Of a stretch of DNA of 64,000 nt, positions 1-10,149 are shown piece after piece. The stretch covers positions 7,389,387-7,453,386 of the forward strand of contig CM039510.1 in assembly GCA_022432975.1 (NCBI GenBank), read 5' to 3'. How positions within the stretch are numbered: the first letter of the stretch is position 1; each line of letters opens with the position of its first letter. A program made the translations under genes and the position numbers. This DNA comes from Begonia masoniana. Taxonomy: Eukaryota; Streptophyta; Magnoliopsida; Cucurbitales; Begoniaceae. The notes under the pieces were generated by a model. That model made no database searches. It saw only the letters and a list, made by a program, of their open reading frames with translations, and was not told where the DNA came from.

Positions 1-1082
1 TGGATATCAAATCACAATCTAACACATCAACACAAAAGTTAATGATTTCTTTCCATCACTTTATCTCTAAATCCATTTATAAGCAATCCTTAGTAGCTTA
101 TGTCAATATCATCTTTATTTCAATGATTTTCAATCATCAAAATATATGATTTCAATGTTTTTATTCATTATCAAATAAATATTAGCATCGGATGTATATT
201 ACCCAATATCTCAATATTTCTTAACACTTGTGAAATCAATTTCTCACTATGCAAGTTGGACTTTCCATTTATAAAATAAAATCTAAAATAAAGTATTGAG
301 TTTTGAAGGTATTACAAACTTTTTGAATTTTGAATTGGCACCAAATCAAGATAAAGAAAAAGAGGAAGGATAAAAATGGCCGACAAGACTAGCTGGGACC
401 AAGTCAAGCGTGCAATGTGGGTGGGGCAGTTGCAGAGACAGTAACGGATCCACCCCAGCACGTTACAAAAGAAGGGTTGCAGCGGAAACTCTAGAACGAT
501 TGATGGCTTGAGAGTTACTCATCAACTCAAGTTTCTTCCAAAAGCTTTACATTGAGTTAGATTTCTAAAACAGGAAGTAAATTTGCACAAAACCCGCCCA
601 AAACAGGCAAATTACGACATATACTATTCTATCTTAGGGATTAGCTAATTGACTTTCACACTACATTCTAGAAAACGGTACAATGAAGCTGGATGCATAA
701 ACACACAAAATGAAGCTGGATGCATAAACACTACATTCACAAGCAATTGCGCAAAAAACTTATCCATTTTCATGCTATGCAACTGTACGGTTCATCAACA
801 ACTAATATAATGATGATAAATGGCAGTCCGACTAAGAATTCAATAATGGGCAAAAATAAAAGCTAAAATTCCCCACTCAATAAGGCCTAGAGTGCAACTA
901 TTTCTTAGTGCAGAATAAGCAACCAACTAGGTACATTATTAATCCAATACTAAAACAGAAATCCAGAATGTAAAGGACTGTACTCAATCCAAGTCCAAGC
1001 CAGTGGATCATCTACCATAGAGATTACACGTCTCTGCCATATTTTCTTACCAACCAGTACAAGGGAAGCTTATAAAACTCAC
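1..1082. other. 3' flank of the SR45a-like gene
   Basis: AT-rich sequence downstream of the TAG stop at 1083-1085 of the minus-strand SR gene. Its right part probably holds the 3' untranslated region, but I could not place a polyadenylation site. No open frame here resembles a known protein. A short direct repetition (tgaagctggatgcataaaca) occurs twice around 682-730. The only other structure is the block at 340-486, which recurs at about 53320-53460. Confidence 0.5.
340..486. repeat. About 145-bp block shared with 53320-53460
   Basis: From gataaaaatggc to aagggttgcag this block matches 53343-53459 with scattered substitutions and small indels. The other copy lies just upstream of the broken PLD delta exon, so the block is probably promoter-proximal sequence that was duplicated. 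Similarity stops left of about 340 (no PLD coding sequence here) and right of 486, where the other copy is interrupted by the Copia-E LTR. Confidence 0.7.
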
Positions 1083-2868
1083 CTAGTGCCGACGAGAATG
1101 CCTCCTTTCTGGGCTGCCATAGGGAGAATAAGGGGGTGATCTGGTACGGTCCCTCCTTGATCTTCCACCATAAGGGGATTGCCTGGGAGAATAATCAGGA
1201 CCACCTCGATATGGGGAGCGCCTTGGCGATCTACGATATCCATAGTCATCACGACTAGAGCCGCCGCGAAATCTACCGCGGTCACCCCGCTCACCTCGAT
1301 AACCTAACCCAAAATGAAAGGAACTGTAAATTAATGGGTTAAACTGGTGTACCAATCTGGTAATAAACAAAGTTAACCTTACCAGACTCTCGAGTATTTT
1401 TCAGACCAAGATAATGACCAGGAGTTGGTGTCCTTCCACGCTTCCTCCGTGACTGGAAAGGGGAAAAGATAAGTGTAACACCTCATTTCTTTCAAAGCCA
1501 TTCTTCTTTGCAATACTAACATTTCTAAATTTTCGAGGGTTGCTAACTTAAAAAGTACCATGCTATAATTGAAACTATCTTATAACATGAGAGTCTACGG
1601 TTAACAGTAAAAGTTTGTGTGAGCTGCATTAGTGTTGCTTGAGAACCAAGCAGGAAAAACCTCAAAAAAGAAAAAAACAACCACCCAAAACGCGTGGGTT
1701 ACTTGATTAATTAGTAGTGTCTATGAAATGAATGTTCGGCATTAAATACCATAAAGGCCTGATTAGAAAGTGGTGGTAATGTCCGTTGATTAGTTGAGTT
1801 GAAATTGAATGCTGAGGTTGTAAAGTTGTTGGAGAATATAGTTGCTATGTTTAGTTGATCAGGCACATTTGAAAAGCTGTTTAAGATTGCCACTGATCAA
1901 GCTGTTTCACTAAAGTTGACATCGATGAACTCATCATCTTTGATTGTTGCCAACAAAGCTGACGCATTTGTTCTGAATATAACCAGCAAACCTCCAAGTC
2001 AAGAACAAAGAAAACCAGTAAAAATGCGTTAAAGCTTCCCACAGGTGGATAAACCACTTTACCTTCTCCACGGTGATATATCGACCTTCTAGGACCGATT
2101 GATTGAGATGTTTGACACACCGGTTAGCATCGTCAACTGTATCCATAGTAACGAAAGCAAAGCCACGAGAAATTCGAGTTCTGGGCTCAACCACAAGAAA
2201 ACAGGAAGCTACCTGAAAAGAAAGTAGGTTACAAATGATTTGTAACGAACGATTCGTAAGACTGTAACCAGAAATAATCTGTCATAAAAAATAGATAAAA
2301 TATATCAAACAAGGATGACCATCATTTTTAAATTAGGAAATTGACCTTTCCCTCCTTGGAGAAATGATCTTCGATTTCTCTTTCTGTGACCCTTGTAGAC
2401 AGCCCAGTTACATAAAGGGTATTTCCAGGATTAACATCATCAACCCTGAAATATTGTTCAAACAAGACAAAAGAGAATATAAAATACAAGCCCTGCATGC
2501 AACTTGCAAAGAACCAGTATTGTATATCAAACAAAGGGAGCGGAGGCCTTGCAGTTGAAAAATTTCTAGACGACAATAACAATAAACAACCTGCTACGGT
2601 CTTTGGACCTTGATCTGAACAAGAAATGCCCACCGTGCAAACAAAAAAAAATCACAAGAATCAATTAGCTATGGTCAAAACTTTACTATTATACAAAGCA
2701 CTGAAAACATCATGCCACACCAACCTGCCACGGCTTCTAGACCTTGGCCTCGACATTGATCTGGATCTGGATCTGGATCTGGATCTGGATCTGGACTTTG
2801 CCATCGAGCGAGAAACAGAACTGGATCTAGATCTGGATCTCCGAGAGGGAGGAGACCGTGAACTTCTG
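1083..2868 (-). CDS. SR45a: SR45a / transformer-2-like serine-arginine-rich splicing factor (spliced)
   Basis: Predicted nuclear RNA-binding regulator of pre-mRNA splicing. Exons read on the minus strand with AG/GT borders: 2868-2725, 2614-2591 (24 nt), 2445-2346, 2212-2063, 1452-1383 and 1303-1083, ending TAG. After the first base they total 708 nt and stay in one frame, which supports the model. Translation probably starts at 2808-2806 (MAKSRSRS), giving about 215 aa. Residues 1-35 are an RS domain. The RRM spans about 43-119, with RNP2 LYVTGL (45-50) and RNP1 RGFAFVTM (84-91). Next come a TPTPGHYLGL stretch typical of SR45a and a C-terminal Arg/Ser/Tyr/Gly tail. Family members of this kind sit in nuclear speckles and are often stress-regulated; that is known of the family, not seen here. 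The 5' end is uncertain because no upstream coding exon was found. Confidence 0.88.
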
Positions 2869-3128
2869 AAATTTTCAGAGAATGTGTTATGGATCGATCG
2901 TCCCGTTCCTGCACAGTTCGACAGAATACCCAAAAAGCAGAATATCTTCTGCAACTTAGGTTAACATGCCAACACAAAAAACCACTCTGCTATATTGCTG
3001 TATAGAAATAGTGAGAATAAGAAGATAGACAGAAGAGAAAAGAGAGAACAGTTAAGAGGAGAAGAGATAGGGAAAAGAACGAAGAGGAAGGAATGAGAGA
3101 TAGAGAGAGCGATCATCTTTTCAACATC
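2869..3128 (-). other. Intron or leader sequence upstream of the first coding exon
   Basis: Lies between the RS-coding exon (acceptor AAATTTCAG just above 2868) and the left target duplication of the hAT-like element. On the minus strand it is C/T-rich and holds no RS-coding frame. A minus-strand reading frame running into it (2961-3278) has no recognisable motif and crosses the transposon border, so I do not call it a gene. Confidence 0.45.
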
Positions 3129-3686
3129 CTCTTCTGTAGGGTGGAATTGGTTCGGATAGAACTGGGACGGAAGTCGGTTCGGTTTTTGGTTAAGGAACAA
3201 AAACCGAACCGAAAACCGAACCTCAGATTCAATCGGTTTTTGATTCGGTTTCGGTTTTGGGCTCAGTTTGGACTTCAATTTGGGTTCGGTTTGTTTCGGT
3301 TTTTTAGTCGGTTCAGCTTTGGTTTTTTTCAGCTTTTGGTCGGTTTTATAGAAAATTCCAGTAAATGCTGCAAAACCAACTAAGAATAATATGCAAACTA
3401 TGCCTCAATTCACCTCCATTATAAACAGAATTAAGAAGCTAGTTTATTTCATTTTAAGATCACCTTCACCAAACAAGATAAAAGAAAGCCACATTCAAAA
3501 ATTTATACTACATACTCAATAAAACAATTTAAGAATCAGACAATCAAGACCAAACAAAATCAGTACGATAAATTCTGAAAGATCAACTGCAGAAAATCGC
3601 AGTAACAGGAAATAAATCAGCAAAAAAATAAACAAATTAGAAATTAAACTGTAACAGAGGGTTAGAAAAGAAGAAATCAAAAACCT

Positions 3687-3830
3687 GAGTTAGGATTGAA
3701 AACGAGATTAGGTTAAACAACGAGCCAGCGAGAGAGAGCCGTCGAGAGAGAGACTAGATAGCGAGAGAGCGTCAGTCGGCCGGGCGCGGTGAGATTGGAG
3801 AACAGGAGAAGAAACTGAGTAAAGTTGGGA
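3687..3830 (-). other. Candidate noncoding leader exon of the SR45a-like gene
   Basis: On the minus strand this is C/T-rich (runs of ctctct) and ends ...cctaactcag followed by gtttttga, a plausible splice donor. It contains no ATG, so splicing to the acceptor at 2868 would make the start at 2808-2806 the first AUG. It lies between the two ends of the hAT-like element, so it may be transposon-borne or trapped. No transcript evidence is available here. Confidence 0.4.
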
Positions 3831-3857
3831 TAAGTTTAGGGTTGTGGTTTTTTTTTT

Positions 3858-4575
3858 GGGTTTTTTTTAAAAAAAACCTTAAGGTTTAGGTTTTTTTTAA
3901 AAAAAACCTTAAGTTTTATTGTTCAACAAAAAAAACCCCAGGTTTTGGAAATAGGCGAAAAAAACCTTTTAGTCCGGACTGGGCAGTGGCCGCCGAACGG
4001 AGGCCGGCCGGTCTAATTGGACCGACCGGCCTCCATTTTTTTTTAAAAAAAATATCAAGGAGGCCGGCCGGTCCAGGTGGCCAGGCCGGTTCAAGTGAAC
4101 CGGCCGGCCTCCACGGTAAAAGCCAAGACCCGTGACTTAAGTCACGGGTCTGTCGTTTAGGCTGGAGGCCAGCCTGGTTCACGTGGAGGCCGGCCTCCAC
4201 TACCCTATTTATACCCCCCACCCCTCCCCTCTCAAATCACTCTCTCCACTCTCAACCCTCTCAACTCTCTCAACTCTCAACTCTCATCTCTCAACTCTCT
4301 CCTCCTTCGACGATATCTTTCGGTATGATTTTTTTTTTTTGTCATTTAAATTACAAAATTTAAAATTATATTTGATATTTTAATTAATTATTTAATATTT
4401 TGTTTCAGGTAACGGACTAATTTAAACTTTTCGACGATATAACTCCACCTTCACCCTTCCCTTGTTTTCAGTGATATTTTTCGGTTATTTTTATTTTTTT
4501 TATCATTTAATTTACAAAAATTAAAATTATACTGGATATTTTAATTACCCGTTTACTAATTATTTACAAAAATAA
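3858..4575 (+). repeat. Left terminal inverted repeat of the MULE
   Basis: Pairs with the inverted sequence at about 8670-9582. In order: A/T hairpin end, AGTCCGGACT palindrome, a GGAGGCCGGCC-rich block with an ACCCGTGAC/GTCACGGGT palindrome, TATTTATA box, CTCTCAACT-rich leader, then AT-rich intron-like sequence. It has fewer subterminal GGCCGGCC units than the right end. Confidence 0.85.
4206..4213 (+). promoter_or_regulatory. TATA box in the left TIR
   Basis: TATTTATA within CTATTTATACCCCCC, followed after about 30 bp by a CTCTCAAC-rich leader. It faces the 388-aa gene and has an exact counterpart in the other TIR. Confidence 0.7.
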
Positions 4576-4773
4576 ATTAAATTAAAGAATACTGATTGAG
4601 CTATTAGTTCGAGATTTAATGACAAATTTCAAAAATTATACTGGATTTCATTACCTGTTTATTAATTACTTGTTTAATTACTAGTTTAATTAATTACGAA
4701 AATATCCAGTTTAATTACCCGTTTATCAATTATTGTATTTATTAACTTTGATTTTTTTTTTTTAGCAACGACG

Positions 4774-5940
4774 ATGGATGCTGAAGTAAGTAGATCGGTT
4801 AGCTGGGATACTGCCATGGAATTTCGGAATCAAGAGTGTAAAGAGAAATTTGAGCAAGATTTGCACAAACGCTCAGTTAGTCATGGTATGACTTTCAGCT
4901 TTACAGGTTGGGAGTCATTGGGGATCAAAGACATGTTTGACGCCATCGGCCTGGGCGAGGTCAATGTATTTGGCGGCGATTTTTGCGAGAGAATAGTTCG
5001 CTGGTTCTACGCGAACTTGACAGCGTCCGGAAGAAATGGAGTTTTCACTGGTTTGAAGATGTACGTCCTTGGTCGGGAGTTTATGATACGTCTAGAGCTA
5101 GTGAACTCTGTGCTGGGGTTTGCCATAGAAGGGGCGGAACAATATTACCATGCTTCCCGAGACCCCCTTTTTGTCACATTGCCCGAGGGAGTAGAGTTCT
5201 TACGGGAAATTCATATCAATTCCAACATCCAGGTGTTCGTCAAGCCACGAACCAAAGAACTAAATATTAGAGGTCGGATTCTTCGCAACATGCTAGCTCA
5301 CACCTTTCTTCCACGAGAGGGATATCGAAATCTCATGAACTGCATGGACCTCTATATAATGGAGAAGTTGTGCAACGGGAAGCCTTTCGACCCCGGCTTC
5401 TTGATTATAAGTCACATGCGCGAAGTCAGGCGGGCACCTAGGACGAATCTCCCATTTGGGCCATTGATTATGAAGATCATCGATCGAGCTGGGATTCAGA
5501 TACCAGTTGGCGAGCCGAGAACAGGTCAAAGGCCAACCGACGTATTCAACACATCGCATCTGATGAAAATGGGCCTCATGGAAGTCAATGGCACTTGGGT
5601 GCTGAAAAGCGATCAGATAGCATCCACCTCTCGGGCAGTGCCAATGGAGGAGGCCACATCGCCGCCATTAGCTCCGCAGGAAGAAGATGAGGCTGGAGGA
5701 TGGGACACGAGGCAGTATCTGCAGCAGTTGTATCAGATGCAGCAGACGCACCAGCGGCAGATGCAGATGCAGCATACGCAGTACCAACAACAACTGCATG
5801 AGATACTGGAGACACAGCAGAGCAATCAGCGGGACATTAAGCACCTCATAGGCAAAGTCGATAAACTGGATTCGAGTGTCAAGAATTGGATGGGCCACCT
5901 TAGCCTCGACGAAGACGATGATGATGACCCACCAGCGTAG
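4774..5940 (+). CDS. 388-aa plant-transposon accessory protein of the MULE
   Basis: Intact frame from ATG (4774) to TAG, 388 aa. The start follows a T-rich tract and an AG acceptor (tttttttttag/caacgacg), so a leader intron probably ends just before it. Residues about 1-290 form a globular region resembling the 'putative plant transposon protein' domain found in many plant element ORFs (recognised by general similarity, medium certainty). Residues about 310-375 are Gln/Met-rich and likely coiled-coil; the end is acidic (DEDDDDDPPA). No zinc finger, nuclease or helicase motif is visible. It converges on the transposase gene and sits where MuDR carries mudrB, but I see no similarity to MURB. 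Its role is unknown; a partner or regulator of transposition is an inference. Confidence 0.82.
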   Translation: MDAEVSRSVSWDTAMEFRNQECKEKFEQDLHKRSVSHGMTFSFTGWESLGIKDMFDAIGLGEVNVFGGDFCERIVRWFYANLTASGRNGVFTGLKMYVLGREFMIRLELVNSVLGFAIEGAEQYYHASRDPLFVTLPEGVEFLREIHINSNIQVFVKPRTKELNIRGRILRNMLAHTFLPREGYRNLMNCMDLYIMEKLCNGKPFDPGFLIISHMREVRRAPRTNLPFGPLIMKIIDRAGIQIPVGEPRTGQRPTDVFNTSHLMKMGLMEVNGTWVLKSDQIASTSRAVPMEEATSPPLAPQEEDEAGGWDTRQYLQQLYQMQQTHQRQMQMQHTQYQQQLHEILETQQSNQRDIKHLIGKVDKLDSSVKNWMGHLSLDEDDDDDPPA

Positions 5941-6301
5941 TTTATGTAAATTTTATGTACTTTACATTTAATTAAATATGAAATTATGTCTCTTAGTTGT
6001 TTCCTTGACTCCATTTTTTTTTCTTAATACCATGAGATAGAATGAAAAAGATTGTTGTATGAACTTTACATACAACTGTATGAAAATGCACTGATTTCAA
6101 TGTTCATTCGGGGAAGGTCATCTTGGGTCAAGTATTTAAATTATATATTTCTAAAATTTATCTTACTAAGAAACCCTTAAATTTAATTAATTCAAGTATT
6201 TAAATTATATATTTCTACAATTCTAAAATTAATTTCTTTCACATGTTAGAAACCATAATTTAAAGTAAAGCGAATAACGTGTTTAATTTATATTCAAAAA
6301 A
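5941..6301. other. Spacer between the convergent MULE genes
   Basis: 361 bp of AT-rich sequence separating the two stop codons. It presumably holds both 3' untranslated regions. No further open frame and no strong hairpin were noticed. Confidence 0.6.
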
Positions 6302-8450
6302 TTACAAATTCCTGCCCCGGCCATGTGTTGAAGATTCCTGCGTCCCGTCAAATGTCCTGAAGCCCATGAATGTGTCCTGCGAAGTAGCGCCTGAAGTTGA
6401 TCCCCGGTTAGGACAAGTGCGAGTATTATGCCCCTGCTGTCGACATACACTACAACGCACAGTTGAGCTCCTCTTACTAACACTTGACCTTGACGGCTCT
6501 TCGGCATCTCGCACTCTTGTCTTCTTCGGCCTACCAAGTTGACGTCGTCTTTTTGGCGGGAGGATTTCATTCATATCTCGTACGATCGGCCACATTATTG
6601 GGCCACTGATTGGACGAATATAGTGTGAGTACATCTGCAGGTATCTTCCCCTGTAATAGCATGCATGCACGTAGTCTTCTGGCTCGACTCTCATCCAGTA
6701 CATGCAAGGAATGGAATGGACACACGAGATTCCTGTACGCTCCCACCGAGTGCAGTTGCACACACCCAAAGTCATGTCCACCTCGAATCGGTCGTATCCA
6801 TTGCTGACTTGAAATCGTGTAGCTCCCGAAAACGTTGCATGCCAGTTTCCAGATGCACTCTTAAGCTTGTCAAGCTTTGCTTTGATCTTGGGACACAGGA
6901 TCTCATTTGAATCAAACAGCTTCTCATATTTCTTGACGATGCGAGTCATTAAGCGTGTTCGGATCATCTCGAACATGGTCAGGATCGGTTTGTCCCTGAC
7001 TGGCACAAGAAGTGCATTGAATGACTCAGAGAGATTATTCAAGCCCAGGTCGCACTTGGGATTCGAAGAGAAGGCATGACTAGCCCAATATTTTGGCTCT
7101 TCTGCTCGAAGCCAGTCGTGGGCTTCCGGACATAGCTGCTGTAATTTCCGCATTTCATGCTCGAAATGGGGCTCCGTGGGTGCTCTGGCCGCATTCCACA
7201 TCGCATCTCTGTATGCTTTTCCCCGAAAATGATTTTTGAAATTCGCATACATATGCCGGAGACAGAAGCGGTGTTCAGCATTTGGGAATTTATCTCGTAT
7301 AGCCCTTTGTAACCCCTGATATTTTCACGAACAACGGCGTTAATAAAACAATATTAAACCCCCAACGCCACAAAATTTTCAAATAATATATACAAATTCA
7401 TCATACCTTTTGTCGATCTGAAATAAGTGTCCAACCGTGGCCATGCTGAGTGTTGAGGTCTTGCTTTAATATATCAAAAAACCATGTCCATGAGTCTGCA
7501 CACTCAGACTCGACGTTGGCAATAGCAACGGGGTAGATTCCGTCGTTTCCATCGATGCTGACGGCTGTGAGTAGTTGGCCAGCACACGATCCCTTTAGAT
7601 GACAACCATCCAAGCAGATAACGGGTCTCCCGTATTCCAGCAACCCACTCTTGCAAGCTGCCAGACACATATAGAATCTTTGGAATCCCAATTGATTATT
7701 GCCCAATGGGTTTCCATGTATTTTCACTGTGCTTCCTGGATTTGATCTGAATATTTCGGCTGCGTACGACCACAGTTGCCCGTACTGTTCGTCACACTTC
7801 CCTTCGTTGAGAGTTCGAGCTATGCTTCTTGCTCTTGTGGCAAGACTAGGTGAAATGTCGACAGTGAAGTCATTCCTCACTGTCTCGATAATAGATAGGA
7901 TGTCCCAGGTAGGGTGACTTTTGAACCTATCTAGGTAATATTTCGCCATCCATTTTGCTGAAGCGTGTCGAGATTCAACTTGCCTAGAACAACAGTGAGA
8001 GTCGATCATTTTCTTTATTTGAAATGTTTGCTCATTTTGCATCAACGAAGCATGAAGTCGCCACCCGCATCCACCTCCACACTTAGCCGTCAGTCGACTG
8101 CTTTCACTTTTATTGAATCTAATACCATAACCGTTTTCCAGGGAATATTGGTGTATTTTGTCTTTCAATTCCTCTAAAGAACCATATTTTTTACCTGCAA
8201 ATAATCCAATTGAAATTTGTTCTCTTACCGGTATGCTTTCCACCTCCTCGTCATCTGAGCCGACCGGGGTTCGAAGTTCATCGTCCAGCGTTTTGGAGGT
8301 AGAGTATTCAAATATTTCTTCATTTGCCAGTGGGTTATCGAATGCTCGTACATCACCATATGCAGGCGTGTCGTCCGCATACCAGTCCATTTCTGCATCA
8401 CCAGTTGATCTCTCGTCTAAATTAATCGATCTACTTGAATCAGAATCCAT
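6302..8450 (-). CDS. MULE transposase (MudrA-like), two exons
   Basis: Exon 1 is 8450-7407 and exon 2 is 7315-6302, with a 91-bp intron (AAAG/gtatga ... atcag/GGG). The joined frame is intact at 685 aa and would catalyse cut-and-paste transposition in the nucleus. An acidic N-terminus is followed by a MuDR-type DNA-binding region (about 85-250; CGGGCGW and CC motifs) and the MULE RNase-H-fold domain. Likely catalytic acidic residues are D281 (LDGCHLKG), D345 (SDRQKG) and E445 (LSESFN). A SWIM zinc finger has C533, C535, C545 and H547, and a C-terminal CCHC knuckle has C635, C638, H643 and C648 (CSVCRQQGHNTRTC). The start follows a cag acceptor (ttttttttcag/cgaagaagATG), so a leader intron in the right TIR is likely. 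All key residues are present, so it looks active. Confidence 0.93.
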
Positions 8451-8669
8451 CTTCTTCGCTGAAAAAAAACTTAAAACAATATTAATAAAATAACAAAAAG
8501 TTAAAACGTAATGAGGAATGTATATACTGAGTTCTTTTTTTTTGTAAATAACATATATATAGATAAATTTAGAATAGATAAATTTCGTAAAAAAATAATA
8601 TATAACAGAGTCTATACCTAAAGGTGAACGAGGAGTAATATCATTTTACATGAATTTCGTAAATTAAAT

Positions 8670-9582
8670 GAGAAATAATTAGTAAACAGGTAATTAAAAT
8701 ATCAAGTATAATTTTCATTTTTGTAAAATAAATGATAAACAAAAATAAAAATAACAATTTCATACCGAAAAATATCACTGAAAACAAGGGAAGGGTGAAG
8801 GCGGAGTTATATCGTCGGAGAGTTTAAATTAGTCCGTTACCTGGAACAAAATATTAAATAATTAATAAACGGGTAATTAAAATATGAAAAATAATTTTAA
8901 ATTTTGTAATTTAAATGACAAATAAATAAATAAATAAAAAATTAATACCGAAAATTATCGTCGAAGGATGAGCGAGTTCAGAGTTGAGAGAGTAGAGAGG
9001 GTTGAGAGTGTGGAGAGAGTTGAGAGAGTTGAGAGTGATTTGAAAATGGAGAAGGTGGGGGTATAAATAGGGGAGTGGAGGCCGGCCTCCACGTGGACTA
9101 GGCCGGCCTCCACGAAAAGACCAAGACCAGTGACCAAAGTCACGGGTCTTGGCTTTTACCGTGGAGGCCGGCCGGTTCGATGGAACCGGCCGGCCTCCAC
9201 GGTAAACGACAGACCCGTGACTTTGGTCACGGGTTTTGTCGTTAACCTTGGAGGCCGGCTGGTTCGATTAAACCGGCCGGCCTCCAGTGTAAACGACAAA
9301 ACCCGTGACCAAAGTCACGGGTTTGCCAGTTTACACTGGAGGCCTGCCTGGCCACCTGGACAGGCCGGCCTCCTTGATATTTTTTTTAAAATAAAAAAAT
9401 GGAGGCCGGCCGGTCCAATTAGACCGGCCGGCCTCCGTTCGGCGGCCACTGCCCAGTCCGGACTAAAAGGTTTTTTTCGCCTATTTCCAAAACCTGGGGT
9501 TTTTTTGTTGTTGAACAGTAAAACTTAAGGTTTTTTTTAAAAAAAACCTAAACCTTAAGGCTTTTTTTTTAAAAAAAACCCT
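8670..9582 (-). repeat. Right terminal inverted repeat of the MULE
   Basis: Same order of parts as the left repeat but about 195 bp longer, because the block of GGCCGGCC palindromes and GTGACC/GGTCAC hairpins is expanded (three GTCACGGG-type hairpins at about 9130-9330 against one on the left). The inner border near 8670 is approximate because similarity fades in AT-rich sequence. Confidence 0.82.
9062..9069 (-). promoter_or_regulatory. TATA box in the right TIR
   Basis: TATTTATA on the minus strand in the same context as the left TIR (CCCTATTTATACCCCC), facing the transposase gene. Each TIR therefore acts as a promoter, so the two genes share regulation. Confidence 0.7.
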
Positions 9583-9593
9583 TTTTTTTTTTA

Positions 9594-10149
9594 GGTTTTT
9601 TTTTTTTTTTTTAAAAAAAAACCTTAAATTTTACTATTCATCGAAAAAAATCTTAAAGTATAAGTTGAATATCGTTTGTTATTTTTTAAAAATTAATTCA
9701 AGTAAATTGAATATTGTTTGATATTTTTTTAAAATTAATTTATAAATTTTAAAAAAATATCAAACGTTATTCAATATACTTGAAATTTTTACTATATGCT
9801 CACCAAATCATAAGAAGATAATCTGAGAATTTTTGTGATTTTTGAACACTTGTACAATTTATTATAATTGTTTTATAAAATAATTAACTAAAATTATAAT
9901 AAATCATACAAGTGTTATAAAATCACGACACTGTTTACACTATCTTCTCACAATGTGATGAACATGTGGTAAAACTTTTAAGTAAATTGAATATCATTTG
10001 ATATTTTTTAAAATCAATTTGTCATTTAGCGGAAAAAAAGGGGAGGCCGGTATCCAGTCCGGACTAAAAGGTTCAAATTGCTTATTTTTGATACTTTGAC
10101 ATTTTTTTCGAGGAATAGAAAAATTTAAGATTTTTTTTAAAAAAAACCC
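9594..10149. mobile_element. Non-autonomous mini-MULE related to the 5.7-kb element
   Basis: 556 bp with no coding capacity. Its left end (GGTTTTT...AAAAACCTTAAATTTTAC) and right end (TTTAAGA...TTTTTTTTAAAAAAAACCC) are inverted copies of each other and resemble the MULE ends. It keeps a stub of the subterminal block (GGAGGCCGG near 10041, CAGTCCGGACTAAAAGG near 10055). A 9-bp duplication tttttttta flanks it (9585-9593 and 10150-10158). The larger MULE abuts it, having inserted in or next to the left duplication. Confidence 0.72.

Larger units (their letters stand above)
3858..9582. mobile_element. Complete two-gene Mutator-like element (MULE)
   Basis: 5,725 bp with long terminal inverted repeats. 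It starts GGGTTTTTTTTAAAAAAAACC and ends with the inverted counterpart, flanked on each side by ten T residues; this fits a 9-10 bp MULE target duplication but is weak because it is a homopolymer. It carries an intact spliced transposase gene (minus, 8450-6302) and an intact 388-aa gene (plus, 4774-5940). The two are convergent, each starting from its own TIR, as in maize MuDR. Both TIRs contain a TATA box and a pyrimidine-rich leader, and both ATGs lie a few bases after a strong AG acceptor. The lack of visible breaks suggests it is young or selected. Confidence 0.9.

Noticed and set aside
2626..2964. Plus-strand frame with a long Leu-Asp (LDLDLD) repeat
   Set aside because: It is the antisense of the RS-repeat exon of the SR gene; the minus strand has splice sites and a continuous RRM frame.
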